A program made the position numbers and the translations under genes. Below are positions 8,637 through 16,633 of a stretch of 64,000 bases of DNA, piece after piece (the stretch's first letter is position 1; every line of letters starts with the position of its first letter). The notes beneath the pieces were generated by a model. The model made no database searches and was not told the origin of the DNA. It saw only the letters and a list, made by a program, of their open reading frames with translations. This stretch comes from Anaeromassilibacillus senegalensis (GTDB lineage: Bacteria > Bacillota > Clostridia > Oscillospirales > Acutalibacteraceae), in NCBI RefSeq assembly GCF_021531715.1, contig NZ_JAFBIT010000001.1, positions 1,054,001-1,118,000 of the forward strand. The letters run 5' to 3'.

Positions 8637-10379
8637 ATGACAGACGAAATTTTAACTGCGGTGAGCGGCGAAGTCTTCAGTGTCTGGTTCCTGATCGGCG
8701 CAGCGCTGGTCTTCTGGATGCAGGCCGGCTTCGCGATGGTGGAATCCGGTTTTACACGGGCCAAGAACGCAGGCAATATCCTGATGAAGAACCTGATGGA
8801 TTTCTGCATCGGCACCGTGGTATTCATTCTGATTGGCTTCAGCTTTTTGCTGGGCGAAGATCTTTTAGGCTTTATCGGCAAGCCCGGCTTCGACATTTTC
8901 ACGGCGTATGCGGGCTTTGACTGGTCGAACTTCGTGTTCAACCTCGTTTTCTGCGCGACGACAGCGACCATCGTCTCCGGTGCGATGGCGGAAAGAACCA
9001 AGTTCCTTTCCTATTGCATTTATTCCGGTGTCATTTCCGCGCTGATCTATCCGATCGAAGCGCATTGGATCTGGGGCGGCGGCTGGCTTGCACAGCTCGG
9101 CTTCCATGATTTTGCCGGTTCCTGCGCGATTCACATGGTCGGCGGCCTCTCCGCTTTGATCGGCGCTAAGATCCTCGGGCCCCGCATCGGCAAGTTTGAC
9201 AAGGACGCTTCGGGCAGGATCACAAAGGTCAATGCATTCCCGGGCCACAACATCCCGCTCGGCTGCCTTGGCGTGTTCATCCTCTGGTTCGGCTGGTACG
9301 GCTTCAACGGCGCCGCCGCAACGAGCGTCGATCAGCTCGGCTCCATCTTCCTGACCACAACGGTGGCGCCTGCGATTGCGACCGTCACCTGCATGATCTT
9401 CACATGGCTCAAGTATGGCAAGCCGGACGTTTCCATGTGCCTCAACGCTTCTCTCGCCGGTCTGGTTGCGATCACGGCAGGCTGTGACGTCACCGATTGC
9501 CTCGGCGCTGCGATCATCGGCATTGTCGCCGGTCTCCTCTGCCCCTTCGGCGTATGGCTGCTCGACTACAAGCTTCATGTTGATGATCCGGTCGGTGCAG
9601 TGGCTGTCCACTTCATGAACGGTGTTTGGGGAACTATCGCGGTCGGTCTCTTCGCTACGACCTCTGCTCCCGGCAACGATTCCTTCACCGGTCTGTTCTA
9701 CGGCGGCGGCTTTGATCTCCTCGGCAAGCAGCTCCTCGGCGTGCTCACCGTCTGCGCATGGACAGCTGTTCTGATCACCATTACATTCTTTGTCATCCGC
9801 GCGACAGTCGGTCTCCGCGTCACGCGTGAGGAAGAGATCTCCGGTCTCGATCTGCCCGAGCATGGCCTTGCAAGCGCATATGCGGACTTTGCGCCGGCGC
9901 TCACAAGCTACAAAGCGGACGGTGTGGACGCACCGGTTGTCACCGGCACAGCTCCGGTCAGCGAGGCTATTCCGGTCGAGCTCGTCACCGAGCCGAAGCC
10001 GCATAAGGTTCCGGCGTCGGATGTCAAGATCACCAAGGTTGAAATCATCTGCAAGCAGGCTGCGTTTGACAGTCTGAAGAACGCGCTGATGGGCATCGGC
10101 ATCACCGGCATGACGGTTACAAACGTTCTCGGCTGCGGCATCCAGAAGGGCAAGCCGGAATACTACCGCGGCGCTCTGGTGGAGGCCAACCTCCTGCCGA
10201 AGATTCAGGTCGAAATCGTCATCTCGAAGGTTCCGGTTCGTTCCGTGATCGAAACCGCGAAGAAGGCGCTTTACACCGGTCACATCGGCGATGGCAAGAT
10301 CTTCGTATACGACGTTGAGAACGTCGTCAAGGTCCGCACGGGCGAGGAAGGCTATGACGCCCTGCAGGATGTTGAATAA
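8637..10379 (+). CDS. amt: Ammonium transporter with fused C-terminal PII domain
   Basis: This 580-residue membrane protein conducts ammonium. Residues about 1-405 form the Amt/Rh channel (VFWMQAGFAMVESGFTRAKN, FVFNLVFCATTATIVSGAMAERTKF, HMVGGLSALIGA, NGVWGTIAVGLFA). After a linker of about 55 residues a complete PII (GlnB/GlnK) domain runs from residue 463 (VKITKVEIICK, GIQKGKPEYYRGALVEANLLPK, TGHIGDGKIFVYDVENVVKVRTGE). The B-loop and C-loop nucleotide-site motifs are present. At the Tyr51 uridylylation position of the T-loop there is no tyrosine. The fusion presumably gates the channel in cis according to ATP/ADP/2-oxoglutarate. TAAGGAGG precedes the ATG. Confidence 0.95.
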   Translation: MTDEILTAVSGEVFSVWFLIGAALVFWMQAGFAMVESGFTRAKNAGNILMKNLMDFCIGTVVFILIGFSFLLGEDLLGFIGKPGFDIFTAYAGFDWSNFVFNLVFCATTATIVSGAMAERTKFLSYCIYSGVISALIYPIEAHWIWGGGWLAQLGFHDFAGSCAIHMVGGLSALIGAKILGPRIGKFDKDASGRITKVNAFPGHNIPLGCLGVFILWFGWYGFNGAAATSVDQLGSIFLTTTVAPAIATVTCMIFTWLKYGKPDVSMCLNASLAGLVAITAGCDVTDCLGAAIIGIVAGLLCPFGVWLLDYKLHVDDPVGAVAVHFMNGVWGTIAVGLFATTSAPGNDSFTGLFYGGGFDLLGKQLLGVLTVCAWTAVLITITFFVIRATVGLRVTREEEISGLDLPEHGLASAYADFAPALTSYKADGVDAPVVTGTAPVSEAIPVELVTEPKPHKVPASDVKITKVEIICKQAAFDSLKNALMGIGITGMTVTNVLGCGIQKGKPEYYRGALVEANLLPKIQVEIVISKVPVRSVIETAKKALYTGHIGDGKIFVYDVENVVKVRTGEEGYDALQDVE

Positions 10380-10420
10380 TCTCTTTTGAGTTTGACGCAT
10401 TCTATGCTCCTGAAATAAGA

Positions 10421-10466
10421 AACGCACAAGGCCTGCCGGCTTTCCCTCCGGCAGGCCTTGTGCGTT
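10421..10466. terminator. Bidirectional terminator between amt and yegP-like gene
   Basis: Arms 10421-10439 and 10448-10466 are an exact 19-bp inverted repeat (AACGCACAAGGCCTGCCGG) with an 8-base loop. It separates two convergent genes and overlaps the stop codon of the leftward one. Confidence 0.85.
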
Positions 10467-10836
10467 ATTCCAGAATGATTTTGGGATTCTGCGCGCATTG
10501 GCGGCGCAGGGATTCGATCCCCTTGCGGCAGTTTTCCTTCGTACTGTACCCCGCTCCCGCCACGATGTTCTGCCCGTTGCTCGCAACCAGCCGGAAGCGG
10601 AACTGCCCGGCTCTGTCCTTATAGATCTCAAATTTCGGGTGCTTTTCCGGTTCGAACCGGCGCACGGTCTGATCCTCCACCGCCGCCTGCGCCGCATGCC
10701 GGATCACGCTCTCAATGCCCTTGCGGCACGCCTCCATGCTCGCATAGATCTGCGACACGGCGACCGTTTGTCCGTTGCGCGCTTTGAGATGAAAAACGAG
10801 TCCCGTTTCGGTTTTTCGGATCACAAATTTTCCCAT
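10465..10836 (-). CDS. DUF1508 (YegP-like) tandem-domain protein
   Basis: This small basic protein of 123 residues consists of two copies of the YegP/DUF1508 fold. The first is MGKFVIRKTETGLVFHLKARNGQTV...CRKGIESV and the second KFEIYKDRAGQFRFRLVASNGQNI...CRKGIESL. Each domain carries the characteristic beta strand, ASNGQ/ARNGQ turn and KGIES helix. The molecular role of the family is unknown. The start could be ATG 10836 or ATG 10842. The former is chosen because it lies 10 bases past GGAAGG and matches the family start. It has its own promoter and no operon partners. Confidence 0.9.
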   Translation of the reverse strand: MGKFVIRKTETGLVFHLKARNGQTVAVSQIYASMEACRKGIESVIRHAAQAAVEDQTVRRFEPEKHPKFEIYKDRAGQFRFRLVASNGQNIVAGAGYSTKENCRKGIESLRRQCAQNPKIILE

Positions 10837-10924
10837 TTTCATCCCGCCTTCCGTTCTTCCCCTTTTCTTTCTGTCAGTATAGCATATTTTTTGGTCAAAA
10901 TCCACTGTTTTTACGGAAAAGGAT

Positions 10925-10953
10925 TTGAAATGCAGCATGAAATATGCTATACT
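10925..10953 (+). promoter_or_regulatory. Promoter of DtxR/MntR-type regulator gene
   Basis: TTGAAA (10925-10930), 17 bases, TATACT (10948-10953) with TGC directly before the -10. GGGAGG follows as ribosome site before the GTG start. Confidence 0.85.
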
Positions 10954-10985
10954 GAGGTACAAGACACCAAGGGAGGCGTTGTATC

Positions 10986-11363
10986 GTGAAAATTCAGGAA
11001 TCTGCCGAGAATTATCTCGAAACCATCTTGATTCTCTCCGAAAAGAACGCGCATGTGCGCTCCATTGATATCGCAAATGAGTTGAGCTTCACGAAGCCCA
11101 GCGTCAGCGTCGCCATGAAAAAGCTGCGCGAAAGCGGGTTGATCACAGTCGACGATGACGGCTTTATTTCCCTGACGGCAGAAGGGCTTTCCATTGCCGA
11201 CCGCATGTACGAGCGCCATAAGCTGCTTTCCGACTGGCTCGCCTATCTCGGCGTGCCGCGCGATATCGCTGTTGAGGACGCCTGCCGCATCGAGCATGTC
11301 ATCAGCCAGGAAAGCTTTGAAAAGATCCGCGCGCATGTCACGGAAATGAAGGAGCATTTCTGA
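10986..11363 (+). CDS. DtxR/MntR-family metal-dependent transcriptional regulator
   Basis: The 125-residue protein has the N-terminal winged helix (ENYLETILILSEKNAHVRSIDIANELSFTKPSVSVAMKKLRESGLI) and the metal-binding/dimerisation domain (GLSIADRMYERHKLLSDWLAYLGV, EDACRIEHVIS). It contains the Glu/His ligands seen in MntR-type proteins and no SH3 domain. Such proteins bind DNA when loaded with Mn or Fe and repress metal uptake. The start is GTG, 9 bases after GGGAGG. It stands alone, without transporter neighbours. A DtxR/MarR-like palindrome at 51737-51754 elsewhere in the window is a possible but unproven target. Confidence 0.9.
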   Translation: MKIQESAENYLETILILSEKNAHVRSIDIANELSFTKPSVSVAMKKLRESGLITVDDDGFISLTAEGLSIADRMYERHKLLSDWLAYLGVPRDIAVEDACRIEHVISQESFEKIRAHVTEMKEHF

Positions 11364-11374
11364 TTACAAAAACA

Positions 11375-11472
11375 CAGTCGTATCGTTCAGTTTGAAATGC
11401 ACCCCATTTGTTAGGCAAGTATGGTATACTATCTAACAAGTGGGGTGCATTTCATTTAGAGCGGTACGACTG
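11375..11472. repeat. 98-bp imperfect inverted repeat with 40-nt arms
   Basis: Arms 11375-11414 and 11433-11472 match at 33 of 40 positions. Three further positions are T/C differences that would be G-U pairs in RNA, and four central bases are unpaired. The 18-base loop contains the sequence GGTATAC. CTTTTT follows on the plus side and GTGTTTTT on the minus side, so it can end transcription of both convergent genes, but it is far longer than an ordinary terminator. Confidence 0.85.
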
Positions 11473-11476
11473 CTTT

Positions 11477-12094
11477 TTATTCCGGGAAAGCCTCCACCTT
11501 CACAGGCTTGATTTTGTCGAGATTGAACACCACGACCGCCTCGCGCACCTTGGGATCGCCGAACGCATAGATGCCTTTGCCCGTGTCGTTCAAATAATCG
11601 ATCAGAACACGGCGGTTGCGGTGCAGCGGCTTATCCCAGATCAGGTCGATGCCGGGAACCTTGAAGGGCTTGCGCCTGTAATAGGGGTCAAACAGATAGA
11701 CATAGCGGCTGTCACAGCCGGTGATCAGCACATAATGCCAGACATCGTACATCACGCGTGCTACCACAACGCCGCCACGCTTCAGCGCGTCCACAATCCG
11801 GCTGTTGTGCCCGATAAACACCTCGCTGCCGGAGAGGTATTCGCAGTGCACCGGGAATTTTTTAACACGCCCGAAGTGGTTGAGCCAGTTTGAGAGGAAC
11901 ATCGTCGCCATCTGCGAGGTGCCGTTTTTCCCGTATTCACCGCGCTCATTGTAGGCATCGAGCGAATACATCATGATGTATTTCACAACATCCGGCGGAA
12001 TCTTTTCACGATCAAACAAACAGCTCAGCGCGTTCATCATCGTGGTCGGGCCGCAGTCATATTCAGTTTTCTGGTAAGCGAGTGGAATTTTCAA
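11477..12094 (-). CDS. C39-like cysteine peptidase family protein
   Basis: This 205-residue protein has the papain-like C39/BtrH arrangement. The nucleophile motif DCGPTTMMNAL lies at the very N-terminus (Cys14), with a later VWHYVLITGCD (His) and YLFDPYYRRKPF carrying an Asp. There is no signal peptide or transporter domain, so it is a stand-alone cytosolic enzyme or transferase. The start is a TTG at 12094, 8 bases after AAGGGGG, lying inside the 3' end of the M20 peptidase gene (32-bp overlap). That suggests translational coupling. Substrate unknown. Confidence 0.8.
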   Translation of the reverse strand: MKIPLAYQKTEYDCGPTTMMNALSCLFDREKIPPDVVKYIMMYSLDAYNERGEYGKNGTSQMATMFLSNWLNHFGRVKKFPVHCEYLSGSEVFIGHNSRIVDALKRGGVVVARVMYDVWHYVLITGCDSRYVYLFDPYYRRKPFKVPGIDLIWDKPLHRNRRVLIDYLNDTGKGIYAFGDPKVREAVVVFNLDKIKPVKVEAFPE

Positions 12095-13226
12095 TCTGTT
12101 TTCCCCCTTCTTTCATTTCGTCCACAATCAAATGGTACACAAGCGTCGCGGCCTTTTCCAGTTCGGCAGCCGTTGTGTACTCGTCCACGGCGTGGCAGTT
12201 GAACATCGCGTTCGCGGCGACGATGCCGTCGATGCCGTGCGCTTGCAGTGCCGCGTTGTCGCTGCCGCCGAAGGTCTCGATAAGCCGAACCGGCAGAGAG
12301 AGCTTCCCGCAGGCGCGCCGGAACCGCCGCACCGCATCGCCGTCCTCCGCCGCACGGTATGCACGAAGCGGAATATCCTGCGTGCTTGTAAACTGCGCGC
12401 CGCACGATTTCGATTCGCGCGCAAAGACAGCGCAGACCGTATCGAATACCGCAAGCGCGCGTTCGTGCTGCGCGCTACGGATCTCGCCGGTCACAACACA
12501 GCGCTCAGGCACGATATTGGCCGCCTTGCCGCCCGAGATCACACCGAAATTCAGCGTCGTACCACTGTTCAGTCTGCCCTGCGGAAGCTGTGCAAGGCAT
12601 TTTGCCGCGATCTCCACGGCGTTGACGCCCGCTTCCGGCGCAAAACCCGCATGCGCCGCACGTCCCTCAACAGTCAGCGAAAAGGAAAGAATCGTCGGCG
12701 CGGCGATCGCTGCCGTGCCCACCGGGCCGGTCAGATCGAGCACAAAGCCGGTTTTCGACGCACACTGCGTGAAATCGAAGTACCGCACACCCGTGCAGTA
12801 CGGCTCCTCGGCAACCGTGAAGAGCAACTCGATCGGCGGATGCGGCGCACGATCCTCCTTGAGCCTTTCCAGCGTCTCTAAAATGGCGGCGACTCCGGCG
12901 AAATCATCCGCACCGAGCACCGTATCGCCTGCGCTCGTAACCGTTCCGTCCGGATGTACAACCGCCTGCTTGCCCTTGGAGGGCTCGACGGTATCCATAT
13001 GCGTACAGAACAGCAGCGGCGCCTTTTGGGAATCGCCGGGCACGCGCGCGAAAAGGTTGCCGCAATTGCCACCGATCTTCGCGCCCGCATTGTCTTCGAT
13101 ATACGATATGCCGAGCTTCTGGAGTTTGTCCCGGATATAATCCGCCACGCCGCGCTCGCCGAAGGACGGGCTGTCGATGGCAACAAGCTCAGAAAAGGTT
13201 TTTAGAAGCCGTTGTGTTCGGTTCAT
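12063..13226 (-). CDS. M20-family peptidase, PepT/YqjE-like
   Basis: The 387-residue metallopeptidase has the zinc ligands in order: FCTHMDTV (His/Asp), LGADDFAGVAAI (bridging Asp), FTVAEEPYCTG (catalytic and metal Glu), and FNCHAVDEYTT (C-terminal His). The dimerisation domain lies between. The nearest family is peptidase T-like (YqjE) aminopeptidases, which release residues from short peptides in the cytosol. ATG at 13226 follows AGGAGGGG at ideal spacing. It lies between an AEC transporter and a cysteine peptidase, all leftward, suggesting a peptide or amino-acid salvage operon. Confidence 0.9.
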   Translation of the reverse strand: MNRTQRLLKTFSELVAIDSPSFGERGVADYIRDKLQKLGISYIEDNAGAKIGGNCGNLFARVPGDSQKAPLLFCTHMDTVEPSKGKQAVVHPDGTVTSAGDTVLGADDFAGVAAILETLERLKEDRAPHPPIELLFTVAEEPYCTGVRYFDFTQCASKTGFVLDLTGPVGTAAIAAPTILSFSLTVEGRAAHAGFAPEAGVNAVEIAAKCLAQLPQGRLNSGTTLNFGVISGGKAANIVPERCVVTGEIRSAQHERALAVFDTVCAVFARESKSCGAQFTSTQDIPLRAYRAAEDGDAVRRFRRACGKLSLPVRLIETFGGSDNAALQAHGIDGIVAANAMFNCHAVDEYTTAAELEKAATLVYHLIVDEMKEGGKQIENSTRLPEN

Positions 13227-13239
13227 ACAGCCCCTCCTG

Positions 13240-14181
13240 TCACAAAAGCGCAAGGCTTTGCAGAATAAAGATCATCAGGAACACCGTCGGAATGCAGCAG
13301 ACAGAGCTCAGCACAACAAGCTGACCCGCAAGCTCGCCGTCCGCCCCGGCCTGCTGTGCCATGATATAGCTTGAGACCGCGACCGGCGTCTCCCACGCAA
13401 GCGCCAGTGCCAGCAGATTCGCGCCGCGCACGCCGGCCAGCACCGCCAACGGGATGAAAATCAGCGGGATCACAACGAGCTTGAACACGACCGCCGTCAG
13501 CGCAAGGCGCAGATTACCGCGTAGACGGGAAAAGCTGAAATCGCCGCCAAGCGCGATGAGTGCAAGCGGTGTCGCGAGTCTTGCGACGTCGGTGAGCGCC
13601 GTCTCCAGAAACGACGGAAAGTGCAGGCCGATAAGCGAAGCCGCAACGCCGAGCACCGCAGCGATGATCAGCGGATTCATCGCGATCGATTTGAGTGTTC
13701 CGCCAAGCTTAACGCGCTCCCCGCTCGTAAAGACTGCAAGCGCGACAACAGCCAGCACATTGTACATCGGGACGAGCACGGCGCTCAGAACGGACGCAAC
13801 CGCCGCCTGCTCAGCGCCAAATACATTCGTGACGAGACTGACGCCGAAGATCACGTAATTGCTTCGAAACAATCCCTGTATGATGACGCCCCGCTGCTTT
13901 GGCTCGCGCACAACGCGCGGCACGATGAGACAGAGCACCAAAAACAGGAGCAGCAGGCTGCCGATGGCGAAGAGGAACATCACGCCGTCGAACATCTCGG
14001 TGATCTTCGTCTTATAGATGTTGTTGAACAGCAAAATCGGCAGAAAAAATTTGAAGGTCAGCGCATTCGTCTTTTCGAGATACTCTTCGGAGACAAAATG
14101 CATGTGCCGCAGGAAATAACCGAACGCGAGCAGCAGAAAAGTCGGCATGATCGCATTGAGCGCGACAAGAAAGCTATCCAA
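13240..14181 (-). CDS. AEC-family (auxin efflux carrier-like) transporter
   Basis: The 313-residue integral membrane protein has ten predicted hydrophobic segments in two five-helix halves. Family signatures are NALTFKFFLPILLFNNIYKT near the start, GLFRSNYVIFG, and ALAWETPVAVSSYIMAQQAG near the end. Bacterial relatives carry organic acids or amino acids by secondary transport. TTG at 14181 is the likely start, 9 bases after GGGGGTG and overlapping the fruK stop by 8 bp; the first in-frame ATG would remove the first half-helix. Substrate unknown. Confidence 0.85.
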   Translation of the reverse strand: MDSFLVALNAIMPTFLLLAFGYFLRHMHFVSEEYLEKTNALTFKFFLPILLFNNIYKTKITEMFDGVMFLFAIGSLLLLFLVLCLIVPRVVREPKQRGVIIQGLFRSNYVIFGVSLVTNVFGAEQAAVASVLSAVLVPMYNVLAVVALAVFTSGERVKLGGTLKSIAMNPLIIAAVLGVAASLIGLHFPSFLETALTDVARLATPLALIALGGDFSFSRLRGNLRLALTAVVFKLVVIPLIFIPLAVLAGVRGANLLALALAWETPVAVSSYIMAQQAGADGELAGQLVVLSSVCCIPTVFLMIFILQSLALL

Positions 14182-15100
14182 TGCGCTGCACCCCCGCCCT
14201 CACGGACTCGTGAATTGCCATGATCTTCTGGAACCCGGCGATACCGACGGAAAACGCCGTCGCGCCGCCTGCAGCCGTGCCGAGCGCGAGCGCCTCGGCA
14301 AAATCACCGCTCTTTTCATATCCGGCAAGGAAACCGCCGACCATCGAATCGCCCGCGCCGACGGAATTGACGACCGTGCCCTTTGCTGCGGGCGCCCGGT
14401 AAACCGCGCCCTCCGCCGTACGGAGCAGCGCGCCGTCTCCCGCCATCGAGACCAGCACATTCTGCGCGCCCTGCGCCTGCAGCTTCCCGGCTAACGCCAA
14501 AACCGCTTCATCCGTATCAGCCGGCTCGCCGAACAACGCGGAAAGCTCCTCCCGGTTCGGTTTGACGAGGAACGGGTGGTACGGCAGCGTGGAGGTCAGC
14601 AGTGCGCCGGATGCATCCACAACAAGCCGCGCGCGCTTTTCCGCCGCACACTGCGCGATGCGCGCATAAATATCCTGCGGCAGGGAACGCGGCGCGCTGC
14701 CCGAAAGCACAAGCGTATCTGTCTCTTTCAGTGCATGCAGCTGCGCAAAGAAAAACTCGAGCTTTTCTGGCGGAATTTCCGGGCCGCTGCCGTTGATCTC
14801 CGTCTCCTCTCCGGCATGCAGCTTCACATTGATGCGTGAAATGCCGCTCTCGAGCGCGATAAAATCACACCGCACACCCGAAGCCTCCACACCTGCACGG
14901 ATAACCTCTCCCGTAAAGCCCGCAATAAACCCGAGCGCCGTGCTCTCCGTCTTGAGCGCTTTGAGCATCAGCGACACATTGACGCCCTTGCCGCCAAAGA
15001 CGACCGCCTCCGATTTTGTCCGGTTAACCGCACCCGGCGTAAAGGTGTCGAGCGTCACAACGTAGTCGACCGCCGGATTCAGCGTAACTGTATAGATCAT
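14174..15100 (-). CDS. fruK: 1-phosphofructokinase
   Basis: The 308-residue PfkB-family kinase phosphorylates fructose 1-phosphate to the 1,6-bisphosphate. It has VTLNPAVDYVV at the N-terminus, FGGKGVNVSLMLKAL (substrate loop), LVKPNREELSALFG, and the ATP/anion-hole motif VNSVGAGDSMVGGFLAGY with catalytic Asp. ATG at 15100 follows GAGGGGTG. No fructose PTS gene or FruR lies beside it; its neighbours are a transporter and peptidases. Tagatose-6-phosphate kinase (LacC) is the closest alternative. It is first in its leftward operon. Confidence 0.88.
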   Translation of the reverse strand: MIYTVTLNPAVDYVVTLDTFTPGAVNRTKSEAVVFGGKGVNVSLMLKALKTESTALGFIAGFTGEVIRAGVEASGVRCDFIALESGISRINVKLHAGEETEINGSGPEIPPEKLEFFFAQLHALKETDTLVLSGSAPRSLPQDIYARIAQCAAEKRARLVVDASGALLTSTLPYHPFLVKPNREELSALFGEPADTDEAVLALAGKLQAQGAQNVLVSMAGDGALLRTAEGAVYRAPAAKGTVVNSVGAGDSMVGGFLAGYEKSGDFAEALALGTAAGGATAFSVGIAGFQKIMAIHESVRAGVQRIG

Positions 15101-15135
15101 GAATACACCCCTCACAATGCAGAATCAATGGTCTA

Positions 15136-15164
15136 AGAATAACACTTTTCCCACAGGAAATCAA
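15136..15164 (-). promoter_or_regulatory. Promoter of fruK operon
   Basis: Leftward TTGATT (15159-15164), 17 bases, TATTCT (15136-15141). Confidence 0.7.
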
Positions 15165-15183
15165 TAAATCCGCGCATAAATAT

Positions 15184-15223
15184 GAAAAAGCGGGGCCGTG
15201 CCTTTTGCAGCACAGCCCCGCTT
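15184..15223 (-). terminator. Terminator of the permease-GH42-GH30 operon
   Basis: AAGCGGGGCTGTGC pairs with GCACGGCCCCGCTT on the leftward strand and is followed by TTTTTCAT. It ends 10 bases after the last GH30 gene. Confidence 0.88.
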
Positions 15224-15233
15224 CACGTGCGGA

Positions 15234-16607
15234 TTAGAACAGGAAGGTCGCAATGGAATGCGCCTGCACCGTGTACGGCGCGATCTCGGTCTTGTAGCGC
15301 AGAAAGACCTTGATATCCGAGTCGGTACGGTTCATCAGAACCGCGGCATGACTGCCGTCCGGGTTCTTAAACGCGCAGCCCTCAAGCCGATCAGTGTAAA
15401 GACTGCTCGCAACGCGTCTTGCGCCGGGCCGGATGTATTTGGAGAAATGACCGATGTAATAATACGACGACGCATACTCGAGCACGCCATTTTTGACCAT
15501 GATTGGCGATTCACCCACCCAGATTTTCTCCGGATCCCAGCCGGTTGCCTGCTGTTCATCCTTCCAGTGATCGGGGCCGCCGTTCTCATCGAGCAGCATG
15601 TTCCAGTCCACCCACGCGTTGACCCAGTTGTTCAGGTCACCGATGATATCGTGCGCGTACGTCTCGCCCGAATTCCACGGAATATCGGACGCGCCCTTGC
15701 ACTGCTCGGACGCGACAAACAGCTTCTCGGGGAAGAGCTGGTGCGCGGCGTCAAGCGCGCCGAAATGGTCGCCGGCATACCAGTGTACGGCCATGCCGTC
15801 AAAGGCGTCGCGTGCGCGCGGGCTGCAGAAGGTCTCCAATGCCCGGTCCACAACGCGCTCCTTGTTGTGATCCCAGCACAGGATCTTGCGGTCGCCGAGG
15901 CCCGCACGGTCACAGGCCGGACGCAGATAACCGACGACGAAATCACGCTCCTCAGCTGCCTCGTATATGCAGGATTCCCAGCCCTGCGCCGCCTTGGACT
16001 CATTCTGCACCGTGACGCCCCAGATGTGTACACCGGCCTTCTCATATTCCTGGATGTACTTCGCGACATAGCGTGCCCAGACGTCATAACACTCTTTTTT
16101 GAGCGAGCCGCCCTTCGCCATTTTGCCGTTCGTCTTCATCCACGCAGGCGGACTCCACGGGCTCGAGAAAATCCGCATCTCCGGCGAGCGTTCCAGTGCG
16201 GTGTGGATCATCGGGATCACGGCTTCCTTGTCGTGCACGATATCGAAATGCTCGAGTGCAAAGTCGCCGTCCACATCATCGTAGGAATAGAAATCGGCGG
16301 AGAAATCGCAGCTGTTGATCGTCGCGCGGCAGAAGCTGTAACCGATGCCCTTTTCCGCATCGAAGTACTGGTCCGCGACTTCCTTCTGCTGTTCCTCGGT
16401 CAGACCCTTGAAATTCAGCGCAGACGCCTCCGTGAACGCGCCGCCAAAGCCGAGGATCTCCTGATACTGCACCTGATCGTAGATGTTGAAGATATCCTCC
16501 TCATTGCCATCCGGGCCTTTTTTATCCGGCACGAACTGCAGGGGAGCCGCTTCCTTCAGCAAATCGCCCTTTGCGACATTGGTCTCGATCACTCTGATTT
16601 CTTTCAT
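15234..16607 (-). CDS. GH30-family glycoside hydrolase (first paralogue)
   Basis: The 457-residue (beta/alpha)8 enzyme has GFGGAFTEASALNF at the start, the FSSPWSPPAWMKTNG motif of glucosylceramidase-like GH30, the acid/base Glu in GVTVQNES (E203) and the nucleophile Glu in FVASEQC (E301). A C-terminal beta-sandwich ends in HSIATFLF. No signal peptide, so it acts in the cytosol on imported oligosaccharides. It is the last gene of the operon with a second GH30, GH42 and an ABC importer. Activity is probably beta-glucosidase, beta-xylosidase or beta-1,6-glucanase; the exact substrate cannot be read from sequence. Confidence 0.9.
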   Translation of the reverse strand: MKEIRVIETNVAKGDLLKEAAPLQFVPDKKGPDGNEEDIFNIYDQVQYQEILGFGGAFTEASALNFKGLTEEQQKEVADQYFDAEKGIGYSFCRATINSCDFSADFYSYDDVDGDFALEHFDIVHDKEAVIPMIHTALERSPEMRIFSSPWSPPAWMKTNGKMAKGGSLKKECYDVWARYVAKYIQEYEKAGVHIWGVTVQNESKAAQGWESCIYEAAEERDFVVGYLRPACDRAGLGDRKILCWDHNKERVVDRALETFCSPRARDAFDGMAVHWYAGDHFGALDAAHQLFPEKLFVASEQCKGASDIPWNSGETYAHDIIGDLNNWVNAWVDWNMLLDENGGPDHWKDEQQATGWDPEKIWVGESPIMVKNGVLEYASSYYYIGHFSKYIRPGARRVASSLYTDRLEGCAFKNPDGSHAAVLMNRTDSDIKVFLRYKTEIAPYTVQAHSIATFLF

Positions 16608-16633
16608 TTCAATACAACTCTTTTCTCTGTTAT

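Noticed and set aside
10650-10665. GGTTCGAACC resembling a tRNA T-loop
   Set aside because: It lies inside the YegP-like coding sequence and no acceptor or anticodon stem can be formed around it.
8865-10697. A 610-codon open frame on the minus strand opposite amt
   Set aside because: Charged, low-complexity antisense product with no domains; the plus-strand Amt-PII reading is certain.
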